A program made the position numbers and the translations under genes. A model generated the notes under the pieces. It saw only the letters and a list, made by a program, of their open reading frames with translations. It ran no database searches and was not told where the DNA came from. Shown here piece by piece: positions 1 through 8,507 of a stretch of 64,000 nt of DNA. Origin of the DNA: an uncultured Eubacterium sp. (GTDB lineage: Bacteria; Bacillota; Clostridia; Lachnospirales; Lachnospiraceae); assembly GCA_910577225.1 (NCBI GenBank), contig CAJTMV010000020.1, forward strand, positions 4,061 through 68,060, read 5' to 3'. How positions within the stretch are numbered: the stretch's first letter is position 1; every line of letters begins with the position of its first letter.

Positions 1-144
1 TCCTACCGATTTCTGCAGATCAATAATATAGATGCCGTTACGCTCTGTATAAATATACGGAGCCATTTTCGGATTCCATCTTCTTGTCTGATGTCCGAAA
101 TGTACACCAGCTTCCAGTAACTGTTTCATTGAAATAACACTCAT
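1..144 (-). CDS. rpsB: 30S ribosomal protein S2 (N-terminal part, runs off the window)
   Basis: The first 48 residues of ribosomal protein S2 are encoded, starting MSVISMKQLLEAGVHFGHQT and followed by the usual RRWNPKM segment; the rest lies beyond base 1. S2 binds the head-body junction of the 30S subunit. The start at 144 is preceded by GGAGG (about 152-156). The gene has its own sigma-A promoter just downstream of the flagellar operon. Finding rpsB directly after sigD and a SwrB-like gene repeats the Bacillus subtilis order, which supports the reading of the whole region. Confidence 0.95.
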   Translation of the reverse strand, partial: MSVISMKQLLEAGVHFGHQTRRWNPKMAPYIYTERNGIYIIDLQKSVG

Positions 145-190
145 TTTTCTTTCCTCCATTTGGTTTTTACTGCCATATGCTTCCACACAC

Positions 191-222
191 AATACAACCA
201 GTAAACGACTGGCACCTGTATT
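191..222 (-). promoter_or_regulatory. Stem-loop in the rpsB leader, possible r-protein leader element
   Basis: The leader RNA can form a hairpin with stems AATACA/TGTATT and CCAGT/ACTGG around a short loop. It is too far from the start codon to be a simple ribosome-binding-site mask and has no T-run, so it is not an intrinsic terminator. Ribosomal protein leaders often bind the encoded protein. That role is inferred here from position only. Confidence 0.35.
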
Positions 223-252
223 GCTCCACATATGTGATTTTTTGACTTAACT

Positions 253-281
253 ACTATAGCATAGGTGTCTGATAGTTGCAA
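253..281 (-). promoter_or_regulatory. Sigma-A promoter of rpsB
   Basis: On the minus strand a -35 TTGCAA (276-281) and a -10 TATAGT (253-258) are separated by exactly 17 bp. This predicts a 5' leader of about 100 nt before the rpsB start at 144. The promoter lies only about 35 bp beyond the last gene of the flagellar operon, so rpsB can be read independently of it. I saw no clear rho-independent terminator between them, so read-through from the operon is possible. Confidence 0.75.
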
Positions 282-317
282 GTATTTTTTACTGCCCTTT
301 TTTGATCTTATCCCGTT

Positions 318-1040
318 TTACTGTCTTGTCAGTATCTGCGCAATCTGTCGGAAGCTGGATCCTTTTTTGATCTTATAAGATCCTGGCTGCAGCATATTGT
401 CATAATCATGTGCGCCGAGATAAGAATTAAATTCTTCCGCATCCTCTACCAGACCGGCCTCGTGTACTTTGGCGGATACCATTCTGGATACGTCGCCGGA
501 TTCGATCACAATTTCGACTTCATCCGAAGATTCCGCATCTGTATCTTTATCCGGTTTCTTTTTCGGCGGCTTATCTTTCTCATCATCCGGTTTACTGTCT
601 GACGAATCTGCGTTATGATCCTCAGACGAAGGATCGTCGGATGTCTGGTCCGGCGGATTCTGATCGGATGCGTCTTCGCCGGATCCCGCCGGATTCGGGT
701 CTGTCTGATCCTGACCTTTTGGATCTGCACTGCCTGGATCCGGATCTGTACTGTCCGGATCGGATGCACTCTGATCCGGATCTGTCAGAGGATCCTCGTC
801 CGTTTTGGTACTTCCCTCCAGGTCCGTACCAGTCTGCTGATCCGCTGCTGTATCGCCCTGTACAGGCGGATCTGCCAGCGTTCCCGGCGCATTTTCCTGC
901 ATGACCATACCCAGTTTCATTGCACGGCGGATGACTTCCTCATCGGAGATATTATCATGAAATAAAAACGCAATGGACAGTATCAGCGTCGCCGCAATCA
1001 CGCCGATTCCTGCTCCTCGTAAATAATATTTAAATCTCAT
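318..1040 (-). CDS. Membrane-anchored protein with MltG/YceG-like C-terminal module
   Basis: This 240-residue protein has a short basic N-terminus, one membrane segment (about residues 10-28), a long low-complexity linker rich in Asp, Ser, Pro and Gln (about 52-165) and a C-terminal module of about 65 residues ending in LQPGSYKIKKGSSFRQIAQI. That module resembles the small LysM-like subdomain of YceG/MltG endolytic transglycosylases (GSYxIxxGxSxxxIxxxL). The catalytic MltG domain is absent, so this is a short relative, perhaps binding peptidoglycan outside the cell. It is the last gene of the operon, 5 bp after its neighbour, with AGGAG before the start. The flagellar link is inferred from position only. 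Confidence 0.6.
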   Translation of the reverse strand: MRFKYYLRGAGIGVIAATLILSIAFLFHDNISDEEVIRRAMKLGMVMQENAPGTLADPPVQGDTAADQQTGTDLEGSTKTDEDPLTDPDQSASDPDSTDPDPGSADPKGQDQTDPNPAGSGEDASDQNPPDQTSDDPSSEDHNADSSDSKPDDEKDKPPKKKPDKDTDAESSDEVEIVIESGDVSRMVSAKVHEAGLVEDAEEFNSYLGAHDYDNMLQPGSYKIKKGSSFRQIAQILTRQ

Positions 1041-1045
1041 CTGAA

Positions 1046-1801
1046 TCAGTCTCCTTTATAAAGTCCAAGAATCAGCCGTACTTCTCCGACTCCAAGGCCG
1101 AGTTTCTTTGCGATTGCAACCGAATCTCTTCCTTCTTCGTACAAACGAAGAATTTCTTCCCTGACATTTACTTCCTCTTCTGCCTGATCCGATACGTCAG
1201 AGACGGTCTCCGCATTTGTCTGCTCCGGCGTATTCTGCGGCTGTGCCTCTTCTGCAGAAGCTGCCTGCGGCTGCGCCTCCTGGAATACGGCTTTTGTTAC
1301 GACTGGTTTTACAGCTGGCGGTTCTGCCGGTTTTGGATTTTGTGGAATCTGATTTTTAATCTGACTCAGATAGTAACTGGTCATCTCTTCTTCCTGCGAC
1401 TTTAAATCCTGCAGCTGCTGTGTAAGACCTGACGTAAAATCCGTCAGTTCCGTATGTTTATCGTTTAGCATACTGTATAAAAACATAATCTCATTGTGTG
1501 TTTTATTGATCTTTTCGATTACAGTATCTGAGAATTCATTAATGGCCATTATTTTCTCATTTGTCTGCTTCTCAAGTGCACGTTCTGTGCGATCTTTACT
1601 GTCATCGATCGTATTTTCCACAATATCTACCACACGCTGTTTTGATTTTTCCAGCTCATGCTCAAGCATGACACCCATTTCTTCTTTGCTCAGTTCTGAA
1701 ATATGCCGAAGTTCATCCGGAGATAATTTTTCGGTCACCCAGAAGCTCGCCAGGATGAATATCATCCCGACAATGATTAGTATGATCTCTATGACTGTCA
1801 T
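1046..1801 (-). CDS. SwrB-like (DUF6115-type) membrane coiled-coil protein
   Basis: The 251-residue protein has an N-terminal membrane segment (about 3-22), a long charged coiled coil (about 30-150), a Pro/Ala/Gln-rich linker and a C-terminal helix-turn-helix-like module (about 213-249, VAIAKKLGLGVGEVRLILGL). Topology and position, directly after sigD and before rpsB, match Bacillus SwrB (YlxL), which promotes assembly of the flagellar export apparatus. I place it by layout and synteny, not by close sequence identity. Spacing to its neighbours is 5 and 22 bp, consistent with cotranscription. Confidence 0.65.
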   Translation of the reverse strand: MTVIEIILIIVGMIFILASFWVTEKLSPDELRHISELSKEEMGVMLEHELEKSKQRVVDIVENTIDDSKDRTERALEKQTNEKIMAINEFSDTVIEKINKTHNEIMFLYSMLNDKHTELTDFTSGLTQQLQDLKSQEEEMTSYYLSQIKNQIPQNPKPAEPPAVKPVVTKAVFQEAQPQAASAEEAQPQNTPEQTNAETVSDVSDQAEEEVNVREEILRLYEEGRDSVAIAKKLGLGVGEVRLILGLYKGD

Positions 1802-1823
1802 TCATGTAACCTCTGCATCTTTA

Positions 1824-2147
1824 TCATATTTTAATGTCAAAGCCGCCGGACATCGTCATTTTTACCTTTACGCTGCCGTCCGGAAGATTTTCCTTTTTCT
1901 CTTTCTTTTTTCTCCGCTGTGCCAGATATTCGTTGGACCCTTTTTCTTTTGCGTCAAACTTTTCCTGCTGACGATCCGCGTTTTCTTTTTTCTGGACTTC
2001 CTGGGCCTTGCTTTGTTCCTTTTGCTGTTCCCGAACCTGGATATGCTGCTGTTCTACGGCTGGTCTCTGGTTCTCCTGATGTCTGATTGCACTGACATCC
2101 TGTGTGTTTTGTATCATTCCATTTAAATGAACCGGTCGTACTGTCAT
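1824..2147 (-). CDS. Small Gln/Lys-rich protein of unknown function in the fla/che operon
   Basis: A 107-residue protein without a membrane segment or recognised domain. The middle (about 25-90) is dominated by Gln, Glu and Lys and is probably helical or disordered. The last 18 residues (GSVKVKMTMSGGFDIKI) look like a beta hairpin. It sits 14 bp after fliA and 22 bp before the SwrB-like gene, so it is expressed with them. I do not recognise the family. Confidence 0.55.
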   Translation of the reverse strand: MTVRPVHLNGMIQNTQDVSAIRHQENQRPAVEQQHIQVREQQKEQSKAQEVQKKENADRQQEKFDAKEKGSNEYLAQRRKKKEKKENLPDGSVKVKMTMSGGFDIKI

Positions 2148-2161
2148 AATCCCACCTTCTT

Positions 2162-2929
2162 TTATTTCTTCGCTAATATCTCCATATATACGCCCATTGT
2201 TTTTTGCATTTTTGACAATGCCTTCGTATGGAGCTGCGAGATTCTGGACTCTGAAACTTCCAACACTTTACTAATTTCTTTCAGCGTAAGATCTTCATAA
2301 TAATACAATAAGATAACCTTTTTTTCTTTTTCTGTAAGCTGCTCCATTGCCTCCTGCAGCTTTTCTCTTAGCTCTGTTTCCTGTACCTGTTCCTCCGGCT
2401 GTATAAAATGCGAGTTATGTCTGGCATCCATCACTGGTTCCGATCCCTGTTCGATAAACTCGTTGAGTGACACTACATTTGTCACCTTAAGCTGCGACTG
2501 CCACTCGAGCAGCTCGTTTCCGGAGATTCCCAGTTCTCTTGCAACTTCATCATCCAGGGCCGTTTTACCTGTCTGCATTTCCACTCTTTTGATTGCTTCA
2601 TCGATTTTTTTCTGTTTCTGACGCACCGTACGCGGAATCCAGTCCATTTTTCGGATCTGGTCCAGAATCGCTCCGCGAATTCTAAGACTGGCATAGGTCT
2701 CGAATTTTACTTCCTTATCCATATCAAATTTATCGATCGCGTCGATCAGTCCGAATATTCCATAGCTGACCAGATCGTCGTATTCTACGTTATAGCCCAG
2801 ATACATACTCAGTCTGCCTGCAACAACCTTCACAAGCGGCGCGTATTCAAGAATAATCTGTTCCCGCAGCTCAGGCGTCTGCTTTGTCTGATACATTTCC
2901 CAAAGTTTTTCTTTCGAAACCTTATTCAT
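2162..2929 (-). CDS. fliA: RNA polymerase sigma factor FliA/SigD (sigma-28)
   Basis: The 255-residue protein has sigma-70 regions 2, 3 and 4 and the normal length of the sigma-28 family. Region 2 contains EYDDLVSYGIFGLIDAIDKF, followed by the helix FETYASLRIRGAILDQIR typical of FliA/SigD. Region 4 contains LTLKEISKVLEVSESRISQL, the -35-binding helix-turn-helix. It directs late flagellar, motor and autolysin genes. Its place near the end of the operon is the Bacillus sigD position, where distance from the promoter sets SigD level. No FlgM-like anti-sigma factor is encoded in the window. Confidence 0.95.
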   Translation of the reverse strand: MNKVSKEKLWEMYQTKQTPELREQIILEYAPLVKVVAGRLSMYLGYNVEYDDLVSYGIFGLIDAIDKFDMDKEVKFETYASLRIRGAILDQIRKMDWIPRTVRQKQKKIDEAIKRVEMQTGKTALDDEVARELGISGNELLEWQSQLKVTNVVSLNEFIEQGSEPVMDARHNSHFIQPEEQVQETELREKLQEAMEQLTEKEKKVILLYYYEDLTLKEISKVLEVSESRISQLHTKALSKMQKTMGVYMEILAKK

Positions 2930-2960
2930 GCTAAACCTCCAGGCAGTTTTTTCCTAATAC

Positions 2961-3257
2961 TCAGCTTTCCTGTTCTTCCTCGATAAATTCCATGTCCTCT
3001 ATAATCTCCCCGTCAGCAAATCCAAGATCTTCTGCTGAGATAAATTCCTCGTCCAGCTGCGACACGTTCATATCCAATACGATTTTGATAATCATCCCTA
3101 AAATAAAAAAACCGACCAGAACGAAAAACATTGCACGAATAAAAAAAGAAAGACTGTAATCATTCACATAAGAAATAATACACATTGCAAAAGCGGCAAA
3201 TAATGTTACGATAGCAGGAATCTGTTTTGTTTTCATAAAATCCCCCAATACACTCAA
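2961..3257 (-). CDS. Small membrane protein between cheD and fliA
   Basis: A 98-residue protein with two hydrophobic segments (about 14-31 and 37-60) and an acidic C-terminal tail containing runs of Glu. Its start overlaps the cheD stop (ATGA), which implies translational coupling. I recognise no domain. Location inside the operon between chemotaxis and sigma factor genes suggests a motility role, but that is only inference. Confidence 0.6.
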   Translation of the reverse strand: MSVLGDFMKTKQIPAIVTLFAAFAMCIISYVNDYSLSFFIRAMFFVLVGFFILGMIIKIVLDMNVSQLDEEFISAEDLGFADGEIIEDMEFIEEEQES

Positions 3258-3739
3258 ATGATTTTCAGCGGTTTGCCCACTGATTTTATGTAATATTCTC
3301 CTGTATCACAGTGCAGCTCCACCGTCCGCCCGTAATTCAGTCCCGTGTCCTCGGCAATCAGCCGGATTCCAAGCTCTTTGAGCTTTTTCTTGGAGGCCAG
3401 CGCGTTCTTGTCTCCAATACTGCCGATCGAATCTGTTCCGGTTACTTCAAACATTTTTGCACCGCCGGCTATCTTTGCCACCATGCGTGTTCTGCTGGCT
3501 CCCGCACGAACCATCCGGTTTACCAGCTCCATAATGCCCGTATCTGCAAATTTGGCAATATTGGAATTATTTCTAATCTTCGTACTGTCCGGCAGCATAA
3601 TATGCGCCAGACCGCCGATCTTAGTGACAGGGTCATAAATAGCAATCCCAATACAGGAACCAAGTCCGAGCGTTGTGATTGCATTCGGACTCTTACATAT
3701 GTTAAGGTCCGCCATTCCAACTTTTATCATCTGACTCAT
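3254..3739 (-). CDS. cheD: Chemoreceptor glutamine deamidase CheD
   Basis: The 161-residue protein is the normal size for CheD, which deamidates glutamines of chemoreceptors and binds CheC. The catalytic Cys is in GLGSCIGIAIYD and the His in GLAHIMLPDS, the two hallmark motifs. It follows cheC by 30 bp, matching the functional CheC-CheD pair known in Bacillus and Thermotoga. Its stop overlaps the start of the next small gene. Confidence 0.95.
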   Translation of the reverse strand: MSQMIKVGMADLNICKSPNAITTLGLGSCIGIAIYDPVTKIGGLAHIMLPDSTKIRNNSNIAKFADTGIMELVNRMVRAGASRTRMVAKIAGGAKMFEVTGTDSIGSIGDKNALASKKKLKELGIRLIAEDTGLNYGRTVELHCDTGEYYIKSVGKPLKII

Positions 3740-3769
3740 CTTTTAAACTCCCACCCTACATATACTTTT

Positions 3770-4390
3770 TTAAAGCATGATTCCAAGTGACGTTAAGATC
3801 TTGTCATAAGAATCCAGCTCAGGCAAAAGGATAAAGTACCCTTCAAGCATGGTATCTCCTCCAAATGCCGTCTCGATCAGCAACGCATTATCTCCATACT
3901 GTCCAAACTGAATTGCCGGAATACTCAAAATTGCTCCTGCCATATCGATCGCTATATAAGGCACTGTCGGCGAAATATTCAGATTCGTCATCGCAGACAA
4001 TGCGGAAAGATAAGAGCCGGCAATAATATTGCCAATCTCCATCATTGCAGACAAATCCATTTCATCAAACGGCTCTTTATAATCTTCGCCTCTTCCCAGC
4101 AGATGATTGATCAGCCTGTGCGCATCATCCATTTTCAGCAGAAACATCAGGCTGCCGTTAATGTCGTTCTGCACGCCAAGATAAATTCCTACAATTTCTT
4201 CTTCTTCGGAACCGATTGCGGTATTTAAATCCTGAACTGCCATTAGCTTGACATTTGGTACTTCCATATTTAATTTTACATTCAGCAAGGTTGCAATTGC
4301 AGTCGTCGCATTCCCCGCTCCAATATTACCAATCTCTCTCAACACGTCAAAATACATACTGTTAATTTCGTCAAATGTAAATTTGCCCAT
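3770..4390 (-). CDS. cheC: CheY-P phosphatase CheC
   Basis: A 206-residue protein with both CheC phosphatase repeats, REIGNIGAGNATTA (about 16-29) and MEIGNIIAGSYLSA (about 116-129), each keeping the Glu and Asn that act on the acyl-phosphate of CheY. CheC lowers CheY-P, and CheD binding stimulates it. The gene is separated from cheW by a 155-bp gap that holds a long hairpin, the only sizeable gap among cheB, cheA, cheW, cheC and cheD. Confidence 0.93.
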   Translation of the reverse strand: MGKFTFDEINSMYFDVLREIGNIGAGNATTAIATLLNVKLNMEVPNVKLMAVQDLNTAIGSEEEEIVGIYLGVQNDINGSLMFLLKMDDAHRLINHLLGRGEDYKEPFDEMDLSAMMEIGNIIAGSYLSALSAMTNLNISPTVPYIAIDMAGAILSIPAIQFGQYGDNALLIETAFGGDTMLEGYFILLPELDSYDKILTSLGIML

Positions 4391-4447
4391 ATATTTCTCC
4401 CTGTATCTACTGATTCTTACTTCACATTACTGGTTATGAATATAAGG

Positions 4448-4500
4448 AACTGTATGGAAATAACTTACATATCGATCATGCAGGTCATTCCCATACAGTT
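4448..4500 (-). repeat. 23-bp-stem inverted repeat in the cheW-cheC gap
   Basis: Two 23-nt arms (4448-4470 and 4478-4500) flank a 7-nt loop; the outer ten positions pair perfectly (AACTGTATGG/CCATACAGTT). Arm differences are transitions. In the operon transcript three become G-U pairs and only one is a C-A mismatch. There is no U-run, so this is not a standard terminator; an RNA processing or stability element is more likely. Confidence 0.7.
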
Positions 4501-4545
4501 TACAGAGTCTGAGACTATCTTAAAATCTCTGCCGCTCTCTGATTC

Positions 4546-5016
4546 TTATACCGTCTCATGTTCATCAATAATAGCGTTAATATCAAACAGGGAAACAAGC
4601 TCTTCTCCGTTTTTTCCGATACCGTTGATAAACATTTCTTTTGCTTCTCTTGAGCTGTGCGATAGCTTATCAATCTCATTCGGGCCCAGATTAATGACTT
4701 CCTTTACTTCATCCACTACGATTCCAAGCGCATCCTTTTGTTCGAACTTTAGTATAATAATACGGGACGCTCCTGTATATACGTCGTCTTCCAGACCCAT
4801 TTTTCTGCGGATGCTCATAACCGGAATGACTTCGCCGCGCAGGTTAATCACTCCTTTAAAATAAAACTGCGAGGTCGGCACCCTTGTAATTTTCTGCATT
4901 CTGACAATATTGTCGATAAAGCTGATATCGATCCCATACTGTTCGCTGCCTATTTTTACAACAATATACTGCTTTTTTGTTTCTTCTGTTGTTTCAATAT
5001 AATCCACTTCTGGCAC
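4546..5016 (-). CDS. cheW: Chemotaxis coupling protein CheW
   Basis: The 156-residue protein is a single CheW domain, with the typical VVKIGSEQYGIDISFIDNIV start and the NLRGEVIPVMSIRRKMGL motif. It links chemoreceptors to CheA in signalling arrays. It lies 5 bp after cheA. The acidic N-terminal 15 residues (MPEVDYIETTEETKK) precede the domain. Nothing unusual was seen. Confidence 0.95.
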   Translation of the reverse strand: MPEVDYIETTEETKKQYIVVKIGSEQYGIDISFIDNIVRMQKITRVPTSQFYFKGVINLRGEVIPVMSIRRKMGLEDDVYTGASRIIILKFEQKDALGIVVDEVKEVINLGPNEIDKLSHSSREAKEMFINGIGKNGEELVSLFDINAIIDEHETV

Positions 5017-5021
5017 CTCCC

Positions 5022-7124
5022 TTACATCAATGTATTCACATCCAGGATCAATGCGATTTCACCGTCGCCAAGAATCGTTGCACCGCTGATGATTTTGCTG
5101 TTGCTGATAAACTTACCCAGTGATTTAATAACAATCTCCTGCTGCCCGAGCAGATTATCCACAACAAGACCAGCCTGTTTTTCACCTTTGTTTACAATTA
5201 CAACCGTAAGGCTTTCCGGCGCTACTTCCGGTTCTTCAATATCCAGAATCTGGTTCAGGCGAATAAGCGGTATCACATTGCCGCGCAGATTAATTACTTC
5301 CTCTGCCTGTACATACTTAATCTCAGACACCGGAACGTCTTCAATCGTAATAATTGAGCCGAGCGCAATCGCAAACAGCTCGTTATGTACTTCTACCAGC
5401 AGTGCCTGAATAATGGCAAGCGTCAGCGGCAGGCGCACAATAAACGTAGATCCTTCGCCCAGCTTGCTCTTTACTTCCACATCGCCGCCCAGCGTCTCAA
5501 TATTTGACTTTACAACGTCCAGTCCAACGCCTCGGCCGGATACGTCTGTAATCTTCTTTGCCATCGAAAAACTAGGCATAAACAGAAAATCGATGATTTC
5601 TTTCTGACTTAAGTTTTCTGCCTGCTCCGCCGTTACAATCCCGCGCTCGATCGCTTTACGCTTTACATTTTCAGTATCGATGCCATTTCCGTCGTCGCCT
5701 ACTTCGATCACGACGTTATTGCCTTCCTGATATGCCTTTAAGTTAATGGAACCAACTTCCGGCTTGCCTCTTTCCTTACGAAGCTCCGCGCTCTCCAGTC
5801 CGTGATCCGCGGAATTACGAAGCAGATGCTGCAGCGGATCTCCAATCTGATCGACAACGGTACGATCCAGCTCCGTATCTTCACCCGACATGTACAATTC
5901 CATTTTCTTATCCAGTTTACGCGATAAATCACGAATCATACGCGGGAATTTTGCAACCACGCTTTCAATCGGCACCATTCTTGCTTTCATGACAGATTCA
6001 TGCAGACTCGTCGTAATACGTTCCAGATATTCAATCTGATCACGGAAAGACTGGCTTTGCGTTCCATCCCCGGAATCGCTGGAGCTGATCGATACCAGGC
6101 TGTTTTTCGCAATAATCAGCTCGCTGACCTGATTCATTAAAGCATCCAGCTTCTCAATATCCACACGCACCGTACGGTTCGCGACCGGTTTATTGACCGG
6201 CTTGCCTTTTGCCGCCGCGGTATTGGCTGCCTTTGGCTGCTCTTCCTTGGCGGGTGCTGATGCGGCAGGCGTACTCTGCTCTGCGACAGCAGTTTTTTCT
6301 TCTGGTTCGCTGATCTTTTGTCCCGTTTCGACAAGCGTCTCATATTTCAGCTGCTCGCCAATGACTTCTTCGATCTCCGATACCGCTTTCGCTGACGTCA
6401 GAAATTTTTCAACGCCCTCGTCGTCTGCCGCTACCAGGAAACTAAAGTCCAGATCAAATTTCTCGTCTTCAATATCCTGCGCAGACGGATGATAAGCGAG
6501 TATCTCTCCGAACTCTTCGACTGCCTTGAATACCAGAAATGCCCTTGCCGCTTTTAACAGACACTCTTTTTGCACGTATACGGTAAATCCAAAGATGACT
6601 TTACCGCTTTCTTCAGCATTTTTCACTGTCTCATGATCATTTTCCGAAAGATCCATATGCAGGTATTTTTTTCTATGATCGCTGTCTGCCGGTTCCGCAG
6701 GAGCCTCAGACGATTTTTCTTTCTTTGGCGCCGGCGCTGCAGTTCCGTTTAAAATCCCGTTTAAAGCCGCAATAATTCCTTCGTTATCATTCGTTCCTTC
6801 ATCTGAGGTTTCTTTAATGATATTCAGATACCCCTCGATCGCGTCCAGACACTGAAATAAAACATCAATAATATCGCCGTTGACTTTGATCTTGTCATTA
6901 CGCACTTCCTGAAATACGTTTTCCATATCGTGCGTTAAATGCTGCATCCGTTTAAAGCCCATCGTACCGGCCATGCCTTTTAAAGAATGTGCCGCACGGA
7001 AAATCTCATTGATTACGTCATGATCTTCCGGCTCATTCTCAAGCGCCATAATATTATCGCTTAAGCTCTGGATATGCTCTGCTGTCTCATCAATAAAAAT
7101 TTCCAGATATTGACTTACATCCAT
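5022..7124 (-). CDS. cheA: Chemotaxis histidine kinase CheA
   Basis: The 700-residue kinase shows the full domain order: P1 Hpt domain with phospho-accepting His46 in AAHSLKGMAG, an acidic linker, a P2-like CheY/CheB-binding region (about 155-260), an Ala/Pro/Lys-rich linker, the dimerisation helices beginning near VDIEKLDALMNQVSELI, the HATPase domain (LLRNSADHG, GDDGNGID, GRGVGLDVV) and a C-terminal CheW-like domain with NLRGNVIPLIRLN. It phosphorylates CheY and CheB in response to receptors. It is adjacent to cheB (1 bp) and cheW (5 bp). Confidence 0.96.
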   Translation of the reverse strand: MDVSQYLEIFIDETAEHIQSLSDNIMALENEPEDHDVINEIFRAAHSLKGMAGTMGFKRMQHLTHDMENVFQEVRNDKIKVNGDIIDVLFQCLDAIEGYLNIIKETSDEGTNDNEGIIAALNGILNGTAAPAPKKEKSSEAPAEPADSDHRKKYLHMDLSENDHETVKNAEESGKVIFGFTVYVQKECLLKAARAFLVFKAVEEFGEILAYHPSAQDIEDEKFDLDFSFLVAADDEGVEKFLTSAKAVSEIEEVIGEQLKYETLVETGQKISEPEEKTAVAEQSTPAASAPAKEEQPKAANTAAAKGKPVNKPVANRTVRVDIEKLDALMNQVSELIIAKNSLVSISSSDSGDGTQSQSFRDQIEYLERITTSLHESVMKARMVPIESVVAKFPRMIRDLSRKLDKKMELYMSGEDTELDRTVVDQIGDPLQHLLRNSADHGLESAELRKERGKPEVGSINLKAYQEGNNVVIEVGDDGNGIDTENVKRKAIERGIVTAEQAENLSQKEIIDFLFMPSFSMAKKITDVSGRGVGLDVVKSNIETLGGDVEVKSKLGEGSTFIVRLPLTLAIIQALLVEVHNELFAIALGSIITIEDVPVSEIKYVQAEEVINLRGNVIPLIRLNQILDIEEPEVAPESLTVVIVNKGEKQAGLVVDNLLGQQEIVIKSLGKFISNSKIISGATILGDGEIALILDVNTLM

Positions 7125-7125
7125 C

Positions 7126-8406
7126 TTATTTTACCCCCACCTGATTAATTATTCTTTTGGGAATACTCGTAAGCGGTACCACCTCGTCGGTAAGTCCGGC
7201 CTCGGCAATTGCTTTTGGCATGCCGTACACTACGCATGTAGGCTCATCCTGTGCAATCACATAAATAGGTTTTGACCGGTTCAGATCCTGAATGCCCTCT
7301 GTACCGTCCGCACCCATACCCGTTAATACCACGCATACAATCTCATCGTACTTTGTTCTCTTTAAAGACTTATACATTACGTTTGCACACGGCCGCAGTC
7401 CTCCTATCGCCGGTGCATCTGACAAATGTATCTTATGCGTACCGTCTTTGGCTGCCACAACTTCCAGGTGCGCGCCGCCCGGAGCCACATAAACCCAGCC
7501 TTTTTTCAGTACGTCATTTTCCTCTGCCTCCTTGACCCGAACCTTGCTGAGCTCATTCAGGCGCTCCGCCATCGATTTTGTAAATCCCATCGGCATATGC
7601 TGTACAAGCACCATGGGCGCATCCATATTTCTATCCAGATATGGAATCACGCTCTGTAACGATTTTGGCCCGCCTGTAGAACATGCCAGGGCAATCAGCT
7701 TCTGGCCGCCGCCGTTCGAAGGCTTATGCGCGACTGTTCGTACAGGCGCTGCTGCAGGCGCTGCAGATACAGGCGCTGCTGCAGACCTGGCTGGCGCCGC
7801 TGCAGAAACTCCCGCTGGCGCTGGAGATTTGGCTGCTGCAGATCTGGCTGGCGCTGCTGCGCGGGCTGCCGCAGACAACGATGCACGGGCTGCTGTAGCG
7901 GTTGCGACCGCCGTAGCAGCTGCCGCTGCTGCAGATGCTGCCGCCGGAGACCGGCCTGGCGCCGCTGCCTTCGCCGGAGCCGCAGGTGCTGCAGATTTCG
8001 TTTTCATCTGCGGAAGTACCGAATTGAGAAGACGCGTCAGATCCTCGCGAAACTGTACGCCTTTTGCCTCCACAATATTTTCCGGCTTTGTAATAAAATC
8101 TACAGCTCCATACTCCATCGCCTGAATGGTAATCTTCGCATCTTCTTTCGCAAGAGAACTGACTACGACTACTGTGGCACGAATATTCTCTTTTTGCAAT
8201 TTTTGCAGAAGCTCCAGTCCATTCATTCTCGGCATATTGATATCCAGAAGAACAGCGTCGTAGCTGTTGCTTGTGATCTTTTCATATGCCTCCAGACCAT
8301 CTCTGCATGTGTCTGTCGCTTCATACTCATTACCTGAATTGATTATATCACAGATAGCTCTTCTCATGAGTGCAGAATCATCTACAACTAAAATATTTTT
8401 TTTCAT
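7126..8406 (-). CDS. cheB: Chemotaxis methylesterase CheB with an unusually long Ala/Pro linker
   Basis: The 426-residue protein has a receiver domain (phospho-acceptor Asp55 in LLDINMPRMNG) and a C-terminal methylesterase with the catalytic Ser in ACSTGGPKS, the His in QHMPMGFTKS and the Asp in MGADGTEG. It removes methyl groups from receptors when phosphorylated by CheA. The linker between domains (about 138-232) is roughly 95 residues of Ala, Pro, Ser and Arg, much longer than usual, and is coded by a GC-rich stretch. cheR, its partner, is not in the window. Confidence 0.94.
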   Translation of the reverse strand: MKKNILVVDDSALMRRAICDIINSGNEYEATDTCRDGLEAYEKITSNSYDAVLLDINMPRMNGLELLQKLQKENIRATVVVVSSLAKEDAKITIQAMEYGAVDFITKPENIVEAKGVQFREDLTRLLNSVLPQMKTKSAAPAAPAKAAAPGRSPAAASAAAAAATAVATATAARASLSAAARAAAPARSAAAKSPAPAGVSAAAPARSAAAPVSAAPAAAPVRTVAHKPSNGGGQKLIALACSTGGPKSLQSVIPYLDRNMDAPMVLVQHMPMGFTKSMAERLNELSKVRVKEAEENDVLKKGWVYVAPGGAHLEVVAAKDGTHKIHLSDAPAIGGLRPCANVMYKSLKRTKYDEIVCVVLTGMGADGTEGIQDLNRSKPIYVIAQDEPTCVVYGMPKAIAEAGLTDEVVPLTSIPKRIINQVGVK

Positions 8407-8507
8407 AATGCATCAGAACTTCTTTCTCTTTCTTTGTTTGTAACATTCCAGATAACCAAATCATATTCCCGCGGTCTTTTCCATAAATCACAGACCTGGC
8501 TGTACGG

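Noticed and set aside
7532..8337. Long Ala- or Cys/Arg-rich frames opposite cheB
   Set aside because: They are shadows of the GC-rich Ala/Pro linker of cheB.
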